Positions 8,876 to 16,872 of a DNA stretch of 64,000 nucleotides are shown here, piece after piece. The number at the start of each line of letters is the position of its first letter. Position 1 is the first letter of the stretch. The stretch is from Pandoraea oxalativorans (lineage in GTDB: Bacteria > Pseudomonadota > Gammaproteobacteria > Burkholderiales > Burkholderiaceae), in assembly GCF_000972785.3 (NCBI RefSeq), contig NZ_CP011253.3:868001-932000 (forward strand), given 5' to 3'. A model generated the notes under the pieces. The model saw only the letters and a list, made by a program, of their open reading frames with translations. It was not told the DNA's origin and did not search any database. A program made the position numbers and the translations under genes.

Positions 8876-9465
8876 GAAGTCTTCTGCTTAACGCCAGCCC
8901 GCATGGTCCGGCCAGCCGTGCCTTCGGCATGGCCCGGACGTTTCTGGAAAACAACGCCCGGCGCTTCGGCGACGGCCCGGTGATCGTGCGCGATCTGGTC
9001 GCGTCGCCTTTGCCGCCGATCTCGGTCGATTACGCCACCGCCATCACCTCGAGAGCGCCGGATCCGACGCATTTCGTCTTGTCCGAGCAACTGATCGAAG
9101 AGATCGAGGCGACATCGTTCCTGGCGATTGCCACACCGATGCATAACTTCACGGTACCGGCGGCGCTCAAGTTGTGGATCGACTATGTGTTACGTATCGG
9201 GCGCACGTTCGCGAACACGCCCGAAGGCAAGGTGGGAATGCTGCGCGATCGGCCGACCATCGTCCTCATCGGGTCCGGCGGGTTTCACACTGGCGAGAAT
9301 GCGCGTCAGCCCGACTTTCTGACGCCATACCTTCGACATGCGCTCGGCTGCATCGGCATTACGGATGTGACGTTCTTCCCCATGCAGGGGATGGTCATGC
9401 CGCAGCAGGCCGAACAGGCGATGCTCGAATGCGAACGGGATCTGAGCCGTTATCTCGAACGGTAA
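8872..9465 (+). CDS. FMN-dependent NADH:quinone/azo reductase-like flavodoxin-fold protein
   Basis: A 197-residue flavodoxin-fold protein close to the AzoR/NQO group. The FMN-phosphate loop is MRSLLLNASPHGPASRAFGMA at the N-terminus; TPMHNFTVPAALKLWIDYVLRIGRTF is the conserved FMN-binding and dimer segment of AzoR; GSGGFHTG corresponds to the third FMN loop. Such enzymes carry out two-electron reductions of quinones and azo dyes with NAD(P)H. The ATG at 8872 overlaps the acetyltransferase stop. The longer open frame upstream is antisense noise. Exact substrate unknown. Confidence 0.85.
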   Translation: MRSLLLNASPHGPASRAFGMARTFLENNARRFGDGPVIVRDLVASPLPPISVDYATAITSRAPDPTHFVLSEQLIEEIEATSFLAIATPMHNFTVPAALKLWIDYVLRIGRTFANTPEGKVGMLRDRPTIVLIGSGGFHTGENARQPDFLTPYLRHALGCIGITDVTFFPMQGMVMPQQAEQAMLECERDLSRYLER

Positions 9466-9554
9466 GTGATGAGGAGCGAGGGGGGCAAGGGGGAGCGATG
9501 GGCAGGGACCAAACGGATCGGCGTAATCGTCATGCCGGTCCCCTTTCGATGCGG

Positions 9555-9579
9555 GGCGCTCATCCCGGTATTGAGCGCC
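9555..9579. repeat. GC-rich hairpin
   Basis: GGCGCTC (9555-9561) and GAGCGCC (9573-9579) form a 7-bp stem with an 11-base loop, 90 bases after the azoreductase-like gene. There is no T-tract, so Rho-independent termination is uncertain. It is the only structure seen in the 217-base gap before the phosphoesterase. Confidence 0.3.
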
Positions 9580-9682
9580 GGGAGTACGATGACGTGCATC
9601 TGTCACACGCTATTCTTGCGCGACAGGCATGGTTGGCCCATCCGCTCGACACCTGTTACTCCTCACGGGAAAGCATCTCCGC

Positions 9683-10490
9683 ATGGCAAAGTTCATTCAC
9701 ATCACCGACACCCATCTCGTCACGCCGGGCGAACCGTTGTACGGACTCGATCCCTACGCGCGTCTGGTCGCGTGCGTCGACGACATTATCGAGCATCACA
9801 CGGACGCGCAGTGCTGCGTCATCACCGGTGATCTGACGCATCGCGGCGAAGCGACGGGCTACGCCGCATTGCGCGAGCAACTGGACCGCTTACCGTTCCC
9901 TGTCTTTCCGCTCATGGGGCAACCATGACCTGCGCTCGGCATTTACCGGATCGTTTCCCGACCGACTGCGCGATGAAGACGGATTCGTGCAGGGTCGCTT
10001 CGATCTGGGCGACGGCATGCTGCTGATGCTCGATACGCTGGACGAAGGCCAGCATGGCGGGCTGTACTGCGAGTCACGGTTGGCATGGCTTGCGCGTCAA
10101 CTGGACGAGGCGGGCAATCGTCCGGTGTATCTGTTCATGCATCACCCGCCGTTCGGTATCGGCATCCCGAGCCTCGATTACATCGGGCTGGCGAATCCCG
10201 AGGCGTTCCTGAAGTGCGTGGGCGCACGCAAGAACATCCGGCATCTGTTCTTCGGTCACGTCCACCGTCCGGTGTGCGGAAGCTGGCACGGCATTCCGTA
10301 CTCGACGATGCGCGGCCTGAATCATCAGGTGCCGTTCGATATGCACACGGTCGATCTGGTCCGCCAGAGCCATGAGCCACCCGCGTACGCGGTGGTGTTG
10401 CTCGGAGCCGATCAGGTGACGGTGCACTTCCACGACTATCTCGACAAGTCGGCGCTCGTGGACGAGGACGCGGGCATGCGCAGCATGTAG
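9683..10490 (+). pseudogene. Metallophosphoesterase (CpdA/GpdQ-like), frameshifted
   Basis: Two consecutive open frames encode one calcineurin-like phosphoesterase. The first, from ATG 9683, carries FIHITDTHLV (metal ligands D-x-H) and VITGDLTH, then stops at 9928. The remainder, readable one base earlier, gives GNHDLRSAFTGSFPDRLRDEDG and continues in frame to YLFMHHPPF and FFGHVHRP, the last metal-ligand motifs, ending at 10490. The break is at the GGGG run 9916-9919: with three Gs the frame is intact and the GNHD motif restored. The family (cyclic-nucleotide or glycerophosphodiester hydrolases) is usually about 270 residues, matching the repaired length. Either a real inactivating insertion in a homopolymer or a sequencing error. 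Confidence 0.88.
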
Positions 10491-10622
10491 GTCGGCGGCG
10501 GGCGTCGGGCGTGTGTCATGGAGAACCCCGATCGGGCCGGGGCTTTCCATCGGGGCGCTGGCAATGGGATTTCGTTAGAATCTGTTCCATACCGATTCAC
10601 ATAACTATTATCGGAGGCAGAC

Positions 10623-11753
10623 ATGCCAGGTTTACTCCCCGACGTCGATCGCGACGGCTTGCTCGAATACTCGGTCGTCTACACCGACCGTTCCGTCAAC
10701 CATATGTCGCAGCGCTTTCAGGGCGTGATGCGCGACATTTCCGACGGCCTGAAGAAGGTCTATAACGCGACGTCGGTCGTGGTCGTGCCGGGCAGTGGCA
10801 CGTTTGGCATGGAAGCCGTCGCGCGCCAGTTCGCGACGAACAAGAAGTGTCTGATCATTCGCAACGGCTGGTTCAGCTTCCGCTGGTCGCAGATTTTCGA
10901 CATGGGCAAGATTCCGTCGCAGACGCTGGTGCTCAAGGCCCGCCCCATTCAGGCGGGGCGGCAAGCGCCGTATGCGCCCGCGCCCATCGACGAAGTGGTC
11001 GCCGCCATCAAGGCTGAGAAGCCGGATCTTGTGTTTGCGCCGCACGTCGAGACGGCGTCGGGCATGATGCTGCCCGACGCGTATCTTCGCGCCGTGGCCG
11101 ACGCGGTGCATGCCGTGGGCGGCATGTTCGTGCTCGATTGCATTGCGTCGGGGACGGTGTGGGTCGATATGCAGGCGTGCGGCGTGGACGTGCTGATCAG
11201 TGCCCCGCAGAAGGGCTGGAGCGCATCGCCATGCTGTGCGCTGGTGATGCTCGGCGCACTCGCGCGTGAGCGCATCGACAGCACCACGAGCACCAGCTTC
11301 GCGTGCGATCTTCGCCAGTGGCTCCAGATCATGGAAGCCTACGAGAAGGGCGGCTTCGCCTATCACGCCACCATGCCGACCGACAGTCTCGCCGTGCTGC
11401 GCGACGTCATCAAGGAAACCGAGGCCGACGGTCTCGAGAAGGTGCGTAACGAACAGATCGAACTCGGTCGACGCATTCGTGCGCTGCTGGCGGAAAAGGG
11501 CTTCACGAGTGTGGCGGCGCAAGGGTTCGAAGCCCCGGGCGTCGTCGTCTGCTACACCGACGACGATGGCATCCGCTCGGGCAAGAAGTTTGCCGAGGTG
11601 GGTGTGCAGACCGCCGCCGGTGTACCGCTGCGCTGCGACGAGCCGGAAGACTTCAAGACGTTCCGTATCGGCTTGTTCGGCCTCGACAAGCTCAACGATG
11701 TCGATGCGGCCGTGAACCGGTTCGGCAAGGCGCTGGACAGCGTGTTGAAGTAA
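10623..11753 (+). CDS. Class V PLP aminotransferase (alanine-glyoxylate/serine-glyoxylate family)
   Basis: A 376-residue fold-type I PLP enzyme of the AGAT/SGAT/PhnW family, which transfers amino groups between small amino acids and glyoxylate or related 2-oxo acids. Visible marks: VPGSGTFGMEAVARQF at 55-70 (PLP phosphate loop), HVETASGMMLP at 141-151, the PLP-pyridine aspartate D172 in FVLDCIASGT, and the Schiff-base lysine K197 in SAPQKGWSASP. CGGAGG precedes the ATG at good spacing. It stands alone, convergent with the amino-acid permease. The specific substrate pair cannot be assigned. Confidence 0.87.
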   Translation: MPGLLPDVDRDGLLEYSVVYTDRSVNHMSQRFQGVMRDISDGLKKVYNATSVVVVPGSGTFGMEAVARQFATNKKCLIIRNGWFSFRWSQIFDMGKIPSQTLVLKARPIQAGRQAPYAPAPIDEVVAAIKAEKPDLVFAPHVETASGMMLPDAYLRAVADAVHAVGGMFVLDCIASGTVWVDMQACGVDVLISAPQKGWSASPCCALVMLGALARERIDSTTSTSFACDLRQWLQIMEAYEKGGFAYHATMPTDSLAVLRDVIKETEADGLEKVRNEQIELGRRIRALLAEKGFTSVAAQGFEAPGVVVCYTDDDGIRSGKKFAEVGVQTAAGVPLRCDEPEDFKTFRIGLFGLDKLNDVDAAVNRFGKALDSVLK

Positions 11754-11858
11754 TTTGTGAAGTAGAGAGTCACTGCGAGGGCGGGCTGGAGATCAATCGT
11801 TTCGCCCTTGCAGAAGGTCCGAATGTGCGTCTGAAATTACGTCTGAAGCGTCAGTCTT

Positions 11859-13421
11859 TCAGTCCGTCTCCGCAACCGATTCCCCATCCGTCGAATTTGT
11901 GCGCACGCGCATTCGTCCGTGAGGGAAATGCATGTCGCGATACTTGACGAAATGCGACCCGCGCACGAGCCGGTAGCCCGCCCAGATCAACAGGAACAGC
12001 GGAATGCCGATGTACGTTGCGACCACGCCGCCCCAATCGATCTTGTCCTGAAGGAATGCCTCGTAGTTCTGGCCCAGCGTGATGATCAGGCACAGCACGA
12101 AGGCGAAGATCGGACCGAACGGGAAGAACGGCGAGACGTAAGGCAGATTGGCCAGATCGTGGCCCTGCCGAACGTAGCCGCGACGGAAGCGGTAATGGCT
12201 GATGGCGATCCCCAGCCACGCGATGAAGCCCGTCATGCCCGAGGTGTTGAGCAGCCAGATGTAGACGGCGTTGGGGCTGAACACGAAGGTGAAGAAACAC
12301 AGGGCGGCGACGGTGGCCGTTGCCAGCAGCGCCGACATCGGCACTCCGTTGCGCGAGATGTTGCCGAAGATCTTCGGCGCTTTGCCGTCGCGCGCGAGGC
12401 TGTACAGCATGCGTGTTGCGGCGTACATCCCCGAGTTGCCCGCCGAGAGCACCGAGGTCAGCACCACGGCATTCATGACCGACGCTGCGCCGAGCAGTCC
12501 CGCACGCTCGAAGATCAGTGCAAACGGGCTGACGCTGATATCCGTCACGTCATTGCGCAGCAAATGCGGGTCGGTGTACGGAATCAGCAGGCCGATCACG
12601 AGGATCGCCGCCACATAGAACAGCAGAATGCGCCAGAAGACCTGACGCACGGCACGCGGCAGATTGCGCGCAGGATCCTTGGACTCGCCCGCTGCGATGC
12701 CGATCAGTTCGGTGCCCTGGAACGAGAAGCCCACGACCATCGCCACACCGATGAGCGCCGCAAAGCCGCCAGCGAAAGGGGCGTCGCCCACCGTCCAGTT
12801 GGCCACGCCGCCGGTTTCGCCGCCGCGAATGATGCCCAGCAGCATCATCACGCCCATCGCCACGAAGGCCAGCACGGCAATCACCTTGATAAGCGCGAAC
12901 CAGAATTCGGCTTCGCCGAAACCGCGTGCCGATAAGGCATTCAGCCCGAAGGTAATTGCAAGGAAGAGGGCGCTCCAGTAGACCCCGGGAACGTCGGGGA
13001 ACCAGTACGCCATGACGAGTTGCGCGGCCACGAGGTCCACCGCGACAGTGACGGCCCAGTTGTACCAGTAGTTCCAGCCCAGCGCGAAGCCGAAGCCTTC
13101 GTCGACGTAGCGCGCGCCGTAGGTCGAGAACGAGCCGGACACGGGCATGGCGGCGGCCAGTTCGCCCAGACTCGTCATCAGGAAGTAGACCATGAGGCCG
13201 ATCAGCACGTAACCGAGCAGCGCCCCGCCGGGGCCAGCCTGCGCAATGGTCGCGCCCGAGGCGACAAACAGGCCGGTGCCGATGGACCCGCCGACCGCGA
13301 TCATCGTCAGGTGGCGCGCAGACAGGGAGCGGCGCAATTCGGACGGTGCCGACGGTGCCGAGGGGGCCGATGCGCCCGGCTCACCGCCAGCGCAGGACGG
13401 GTCGTGTTCCGATGAAGCCAA
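11859..13421 (-). CDS. Amino acid permease, APC family (LysP-like)
   Basis: A roughly 520-residue inner-membrane proton symporter with twelve hydrophobic helices. The first helix region (ARHLTMIAVGGSIGTGLFVASGATIAQAGPGGALLGYVLIGLMVYFLMTSLGE) is the diagnostic segment of the AAT subfamily, and the body is closest to lysine-specific permeases (the YWF, GTELIGIAAGE and SLARDG motifs). No ATG is suitably placed; I chose TTG at 13421, which gives MASSEHDPS and has GAGGA eight bases upstream. The N-terminus includes a Ser-Ala-Pro repeat (residues about 15-25). A long leader with a strong hairpin precedes it. Lysine specificity is probable, not proven. Confidence 0.85.
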   Translation of the reverse strand: MASSEHDPSCAGGEPGASAPSAPSAPSELRRSLSARHLTMIAVGGSIGTGLFVASGATIAQAGPGGALLGYVLIGLMVYFLMTSLGELAAAMPVSGSFSTYGARYVDEGFGFALGWNYWYNWAVTVAVDLVAAQLVMAYWFPDVPGVYWSALFLAITFGLNALSARGFGEAEFWFALIKVIAVLAFVAMGVMMLLGIIRGGETGGVANWTVGDAPFAGGFAALIGVAMVVGFSFQGTELIGIAAGESKDPARNLPRAVRQVFWRILLFYVAAILVIGLLIPYTDPHLLRNDVTDISVSPFALIFERAGLLGAASVMNAVVLTSVLSAGNSGMYAATRMLYSLARDGKAPKIFGNISRNGVPMSALLATATVAALCFFTFVFSPNAVYIWLLNTSGMTGFIAWLGIAISHYRFRRGYVRQGHDLANLPYVSPFFPFGPIFAFVLCLIITLGQNYEAFLQDKIDWGGVVATYIGIPLFLLIWAGYRLVRGSHFVKYRDMHFPHGRMRVRTNSTDGESVAETD

Positions 13422-14024
13422 AGTGGTGTTCCTCAAGTGCGAATAAGCGTCCCCCCGGCCCGGGTCGTCAGGCGTTTGCGCGCCTGACGAGGTTGCACTT
13501 ATCCCCGGCGTAAGGACATCAGACGTCTTGTGGAAGTCCCGGGGGAATGGCGTGCCCGGCTCGGCGTCACCGAACCGGCCAACGGAGGGGTGTGCGAAGT
13601 GGGGGGATTGTACTGCGAGAGCCCGTGCGGAACTACTTTTCGCTAAGCCATGCCGCGTTGGCGCGACAAATCGCCCTCTGGGGGCGCGGGGTGCGATGCA
13701 ATGGTGGTGTGCACACCGTCTATGGCGCTTCACGAAGTGGAAGCAACCACAAATACGAGTCGATGTCGCCATCGGATGCAAAGAGACGACATGGTTTATT
13801 GCGAGGACCCGAGCGAGGGCTGTCGCGAGCAAAAATCTGGCGAAAAGCGACCGGCATGCATCCGTCTGCGCTTGCTGCTCGTATCTGTCGGTAGGAAAGC
13901 CATTCCTTGCGGACAGAACGAACGTCCCGAACGGCTTGATTGTCTCGGCATCTCCTGGCAGGAGGCGAAGGTGCTATATTCCGCAGAACCTCACCATCGC
14001 GATTTTCGCGACTGCCTTGCACGC
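13422..14024. other. 603-base intergenic region between permease and ECF sigma factor
   Basis: Divergent upstream region with no convincing gene; the open frames across it (for example 13528-14028) have no recognisable protein. It holds the permease leader hairpin (13465-13490), a TACAAT -10 candidate for the permease on the minus strand (plus-strand 13607-13612), a perfect 12-base palindrome GGTGTGCACACC at 13706-13717, and a small CTCCT-GGC-AGGAG hairpin at 13952-13964. The stretch from about 13720 to 13900 looks less GC-rich than its surroundings. Confidence 0.6.
13465..13490 (-). promoter_or_regulatory. Strong hairpin in permease 5' leader
   Basis: TCGTCAGGCG and CGCCTGACGA are perfect 10-base arms around a 6-base loop. 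On the permease transcript an outer helix can form between AAGTGC (from plus-strand 13495-13500) and GCACTT (13435-13440), the latter abutting the GAGGA ribosome-binding site. The arrangement could make translation structure-dependent. No known riboswitch class is recognised. Confidence 0.45.
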
Positions 14025-14642
14025 ATGAACGAGTTCGGGGAAAGCGAAGACTGGTCACCCACAGCGTCTGCACGCCCGCCTGCGGGCGAGGATCGCACGG
14101 CCATTGCGCGTGAGGAACTCAGCGCCATGCTGAGCGCTGTTGCGAACGAGGATCGTGAAGCGTTCGCGGCACTCTATCGAAAGACGTCCGCACGGATCTT
14201 CGGCGTGATTCTGCGCATGGTGCCGGACCGGGCGGAAGCCGAAGACCTGCTTCAGGACGTCTATGTCAGCGTGTGGCGGCGCGCTTCTGCCTTCGATGCC
14301 ACGCGTGGCACGGCGATGACCTGGCTGATTACTTTGGCTCGCAACCGTGTGATCGACCGCCTGCGACAGTCTCGCGAAGCGTCGCTAGACGAGGACCACG
14401 CCCTCAATATTCCCGCCGACACCCCCTCACCGCTGGGCATGGCGGAGGCCAGCGAAGCGCGGCGTCGACTGGAGCAGTGTCTGCAGCTTCTCCCGCCACA
14501 ACAACGCAATGCCGTATGCGAGGCATTTTTCAGCGGGCTGGCATACAGCGAGCTTGCGGAGCGTCTTGCCGTCCCGCTGGGCACCGTGAAGAGCTGGATA
14601 CGTCGCAGCCTGATGCAGCTCAAGGGGTGTCTTGAGCCATGA
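14025..14642 (+). CDS. ECF sigma-70 family RNA polymerase sigma factor (SigK-like)
   Basis: A 205-residue ECF sigma factor. Region 2 spans about residues 45-110 (FAALYRKTSARIFGVILRMVP, then AEDLLQDVYVSVWRRASAFD and AMTWLITLARNRVIDRLR); region 4 spans about 150-200 (LQLLPPQQRNAVCEAFFSGL and AERLAVPLGTVKSWIRRSLMQLKGCL). I chose the ATG at 14025 (MNEFGESED) because sequence upstream in the open frame shows no domain. Its stop overlaps the anti-sigma ATG (ATGA), the standard sigma/anti-sigma coupling. Such SigK/RskA pairs respond to envelope or redox stress; the signal here is unknown. Confidence 0.9.
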   Translation: MNEFGESEDWSPTASARPPAGEDRTAIAREELSAMLSAVANEDREAFAALYRKTSARIFGVILRMVPDRAEAEDLLQDVYVSVWRRASAFDATRGTAMTWLITLARNRVIDRLRQSREASLDEDHALNIPADTPSPLGMAEASEARRRLEQCLQLLPPQQRNAVCEAFFSGLAYSELAERLAVPLGTVKSWIRRSLMQLKGCLEP

Positions 14643-15385
14643 ACACGCCCGCGCATTCCGACGACGACCTGCGTTGCGCCGAGTACGTGCTTGGTGTGAT
14701 GGAGGCGGACGAACGTCGCACGCTGGAGCAGGAGGCACTGGCGAATCCGCAAGTGCAGGCGCGACTCGCGTTCTGGCAGGACCGTCTTTCACCGCTCGTC
14801 GAAGACTTGCTGCAGGAAGCACCGCCGGATCGGGTGTGGCGGCGTGTCGAGCAGGCGATCCGGCCGACGCAACCGAGTGCTGCGACCCGCGCGATGCCCC
14901 GTGCAACGCCGGTTGGGCTTTGGGACTCTCTGCCTCTGTGGCGATGGCTGGGCATCGGCGCGAGCGTTGCAGCGCTGGTGTTGCTCGCCGTGGCGCTCAA
15001 GTTCGCCTTGCCGGGGGGCACGTCGACGCCATCCGTCTCGCTCAGCTATCGCGTGGCGACCATCGCACGGCAGGATGGCGTTGCTCACTGGACTGCGACC
15101 CTCGCGTCGCAGCAAGATCGACTGCTCATCGTCCCTGCCACTCGGCCAACGATTGCCGAGAACAAGGTGACCGAGCTGTGGCTGGTACAGGGCGACGCCA
15201 AGCCCGTCCCGCTCGGTGTTTTCGATCCCGCGCAAACGGTGACGATCCCGCTGTCTCGTACGACGGCCGCCGCGTTGCGCGGCGCCGCTGCCGTTCTCGC
15301 GGTCTCCCTTGAGCCGCCAGGCGGATCTCCGACCGGGCAGCCGACCGGCCCGGTCATCGCGACAGGGGCGCTTCATCCGGCTTGA
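14639..15385 (+). CDS. Anti-sigma factor, RskA/anti-sigma-K family
   Basis: A 248-residue membrane-anchored anti-sigma factor. The N-terminal cytoplasmic part (DDLRCAEYVLGVMEADERRTLEQEALANPQVQARLAFWQDRL) is the anti-sigma domain that sequesters the cognate ECF factor. A single transmembrane helix lies at about residues 101-122 (WRWLGIGASVAALVLLAVAL), followed by a periplasmic RskA domain ending GPVIATGALHPA. It overlaps the sigma gene by four bases. Release would be by regulated intramembrane proteolysis or ligand sensing; neither partner protease is encoded nearby. Confidence 0.88.
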   Translation: MNTPAHSDDDLRCAEYVLGVMEADERRTLEQEALANPQVQARLAFWQDRLSPLVEDLLQEAPPDRVWRRVEQAIRPTQPSAATRAMPRATPVGLWDSLPLWRWLGIGASVAALVLLAVALKFALPGGTSTPSVSLSYRVATIARQDGVAHWTATLASQQDRLLIVPATRPTIAENKVTELWLVQGDAKPVPLGVFDPAQTVTIPLSRTTAAALRGAAAVLAVSLEPPGGSPTGQPTGPVIATGALHPA

Positions 15386-15412
15386 TGACTATGGCAGGCT
15401 GCATGGCAAGCG

Positions 15413-15437
15413 CGGGATTCGATGACGTAGAATCCCG
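15413..15437. repeat. Inverted repeat after anti-sigma gene
   Basis: CGGGATTC (15413-15420) and GAATCCCG (15430-15437) are perfect 8-base arms with a 9-base loop, placed between the anti-sigma stop and metR. No T-run follows. It may end the sigma operon transcript or lie in the metR promoter. Confidence 0.35.
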
Positions 15438-15453
15438 GCATCGCAACGAAATA

Positions 15454-15466
15454 TGAATTTCGCTCA
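15454..15466. promoter_or_regulatory. Near-consensus MetR box before metR
   Basis: TGAATTTCGCTCA matches the TGAA-N5-TTCA dyad at seven of eight defined positions (C for the first T of the right half). It ends six bases before the metR start codon, where autoregulation would be expected. It is overlapped by the palindrome CGAAAT-ATGA-ATTTCG (15447-15462). Confidence 0.4.
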
Positions 15467-15472
15467 TCCATC

Positions 15473-16363
15473 ATGCTTGACCGTATCCATTTGTCCATCG
15501 TTCAGGAGGTGGAAAAGCAGGGGTCGCTGACCGCCGCCGCAGGTGTGCTGCACGTGACGCAGTCGGCGTTGAGTCACAGCATGAAGAAGCTCGAGCAGCA
15601 ACTGGGCACCAACATCTGGTTGCGCGAAGGCCGGAGTCTGCGTCTGACGCAAGCCGGTCAATATCTACTGGCGGTGGCCAACCGGGTGCTGCCGCAACTG
15701 GATCTGGCCGAAGAACGCTTGCAGCAGTTCGCGCAGGGAGAGCGGGGCGCGCTGCGCATCGGCATGGAATGCCACCCTTGCTATCAGTGGCTGCTCAAAG
15801 TCGTGTCGCCCTATCTGGCCGCATGGCCGGACGTCGATGTCGACGTCAAACAGAAATTTCAGTTCGGTGGCATCGGCGCGCTGTTCGGTTACGAGATCGA
15901 TCTGCTGGTCACGCCCGATCCGCTGGACAAGCCCGGCCTTGTCTTCGAGCCGGTGTTCGATTACGAACAGGTTCTCGTCGTTGCCAGCAACCACAAGCTG
16001 GCCAATGAGGCGTACATCAAGCCCAGGCAACTGACTCATGAGGTGCTGGTGGCTTATCCGGTGCCGATCGACCGTCTGGACATCTACAACATGTTCCTCA
16101 CACCGGCGGGCATTACGCCGAAGCGCCATAAACCCATCGAAACCACCGACATCATGATGCAGATGGTCGCGAGCGGTCGTGGCGTGGCGGCGCTACCTCG
16201 CTGGCTGGTGCTTGAGTACGCGCACAAGATGGACGTGGTGCCCGTCCAACTGGGCAAGAACGGTATCGCCAAGCACATCTATCTGGGCGCTCGCGAGGCC
16301 GATTTGGGAACCGACTATCTGCGCGCCTTTATCGAGCAGGCGAAGCGGCCCGCCGAGATCTGA
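15473..16363 (+). CDS. metR: MetR-type LysR regulator of methionine biosynthesis
   Basis: A 296-residue LTTR. Residues 1-60 are the winged HTH (GSLTAAAGVLHVTQSALSHSMKKLEQQLG). Beyond generic LysR features, the effector domain carries ALRIGMECHPCYQWL near residues 99-113, which parallels the E. coli MetR segment RLRIAIECHSCIQWL, and a matching FDYEQVLVVASNHKLA and MMQMVASGRGVAALPRWLV. MetR uses homocysteine as co-effector to activate methionine-synthase genes. Here the next genes include a core-MetE methionine synthase, and a perfect MetR box lies in the intervening gap, so the functional assignment is strong. Confidence 0.88.
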   Translation: MLDRIHLSIVQEVEKQGSLTAAAGVLHVTQSALSHSMKKLEQQLGTNIWLREGRSLRLTQAGQYLLAVANRVLPQLDLAEERLQQFAQGERGALRIGMECHPCYQWLLKVVSPYLAAWPDVDVDVKQKFQFGGIGALFGYEIDLLVTPDPLDKPGLVFEPVFDYEQVLVVASNHKLANEAYIKPRQLTHEVLVAYPVPIDRLDIYNMFLTPAGITPKRHKPIETTDIMMQMVASGRGVAALPRWLVLEYAHKMDVVPVQLGKNGIAKHIYLGAREADLGTDYLRAFIEQAKRPAEI

Positions 16364-16385
16364 TACTGCGCAGTCGCCTTTCACA

Positions 16386-16398
16386 TGAACCGTCTTCA
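16386..16398. promoter_or_regulatory. Perfect MetR box upstream of the mesXD operon
   Basis: TGAACCGTCTTCA is an exact match to the TGAA-N5-TTCA dyad recognised by MetR. CATAAT at 16425-16430 is a five-of-six -10 candidate with no recognisable -35, as expected for an activator-dependent promoter; the box would then be centred about 45 bases before the transcription start. Confidence 0.68.
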
Positions 16399-16497
16399 TG
16401 GAAATATGAGAATTTATCGATTTTCATAATGTAAGGCGAACACCATAATCCGAAGCTCTTAGTCCGATGTACGCGGGCGTTATTCATGGAGCTTCTC

Positions 16498-16839
16498 GTG
16501 GTGTCCGCAACCGAACGCAAGCCATTGGCATTACCCGGCGGGCACAAGAAGGTGCTGCTGCACTCATGCTGCGCGCCGTGCTCCGGTGAAGTGATGGAAG
16601 CCATTCAGGCTTCCGGCATCGACTTCACGATCTTCTTCTACAACCCAAACATTCATCCGCTCAAGGAATACGAGCTTCGCAAGAACGAGAACATCCGTTT
16701 TGCCGAGAAGTTCGGGATTCCGTTCGTCGACGCCGATTACGACCGCGATCACTGGTTCGAACGTGCCAAAGGCATGGAGCACGAACCGGAGCGCGGCGTG
16801 ATGTTCCACGGTGACGACACCGCAGAACAGGGCAAGTAA
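16498..16839 (+). CDS. QueH-like protein with internal/C-terminal deletion
   Basis: A 113-residue protein matching the N-terminal half of epoxyqueuosine reductase Que[17 protein letters not shown] (first cysteine cluster), [19 protein letters not shown], and [25 protein letters not shown]. Full-length QueH then has a C-x2-C pair and about 100 more residues; here the sequence goes straight to [14 protein letters not shown] and stops. That tail looks like the extreme C-terminus of longer homologues, which suggests an in-frame internal deletion. GTG 16498 has GGAG six bases upstream and is preferred to ATG 16486. It lies 33 bases before mesX, behind the MetR box. Loss of the second cysteine pair should abolish Fe-S cluster assembly, so tRNA queuosine activity is doubtful. 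Confidence 0.75.
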   Translation: MVSATERKPLALPGGHKKVLLHSCCAPCSGEVMEAIQASGIDFTIFFYNPNIHPLKEYELRKNENIRFAEKFGIPFVDADYDRDHWFERAKGMEHEPERGVMFHGDDTAEQGK

Positions 16840-16872
16840 GTTTCAATTTCAGAATCAGAGCGTCAGATCATC

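Noticed and set aside
13528..14028. Plus-strand open frame of 166 codons before the sigma factor
   Set aside because: No domain, Trp/Cys/Arg-rich composition, no ribosome-binding site; treated as intergenic.
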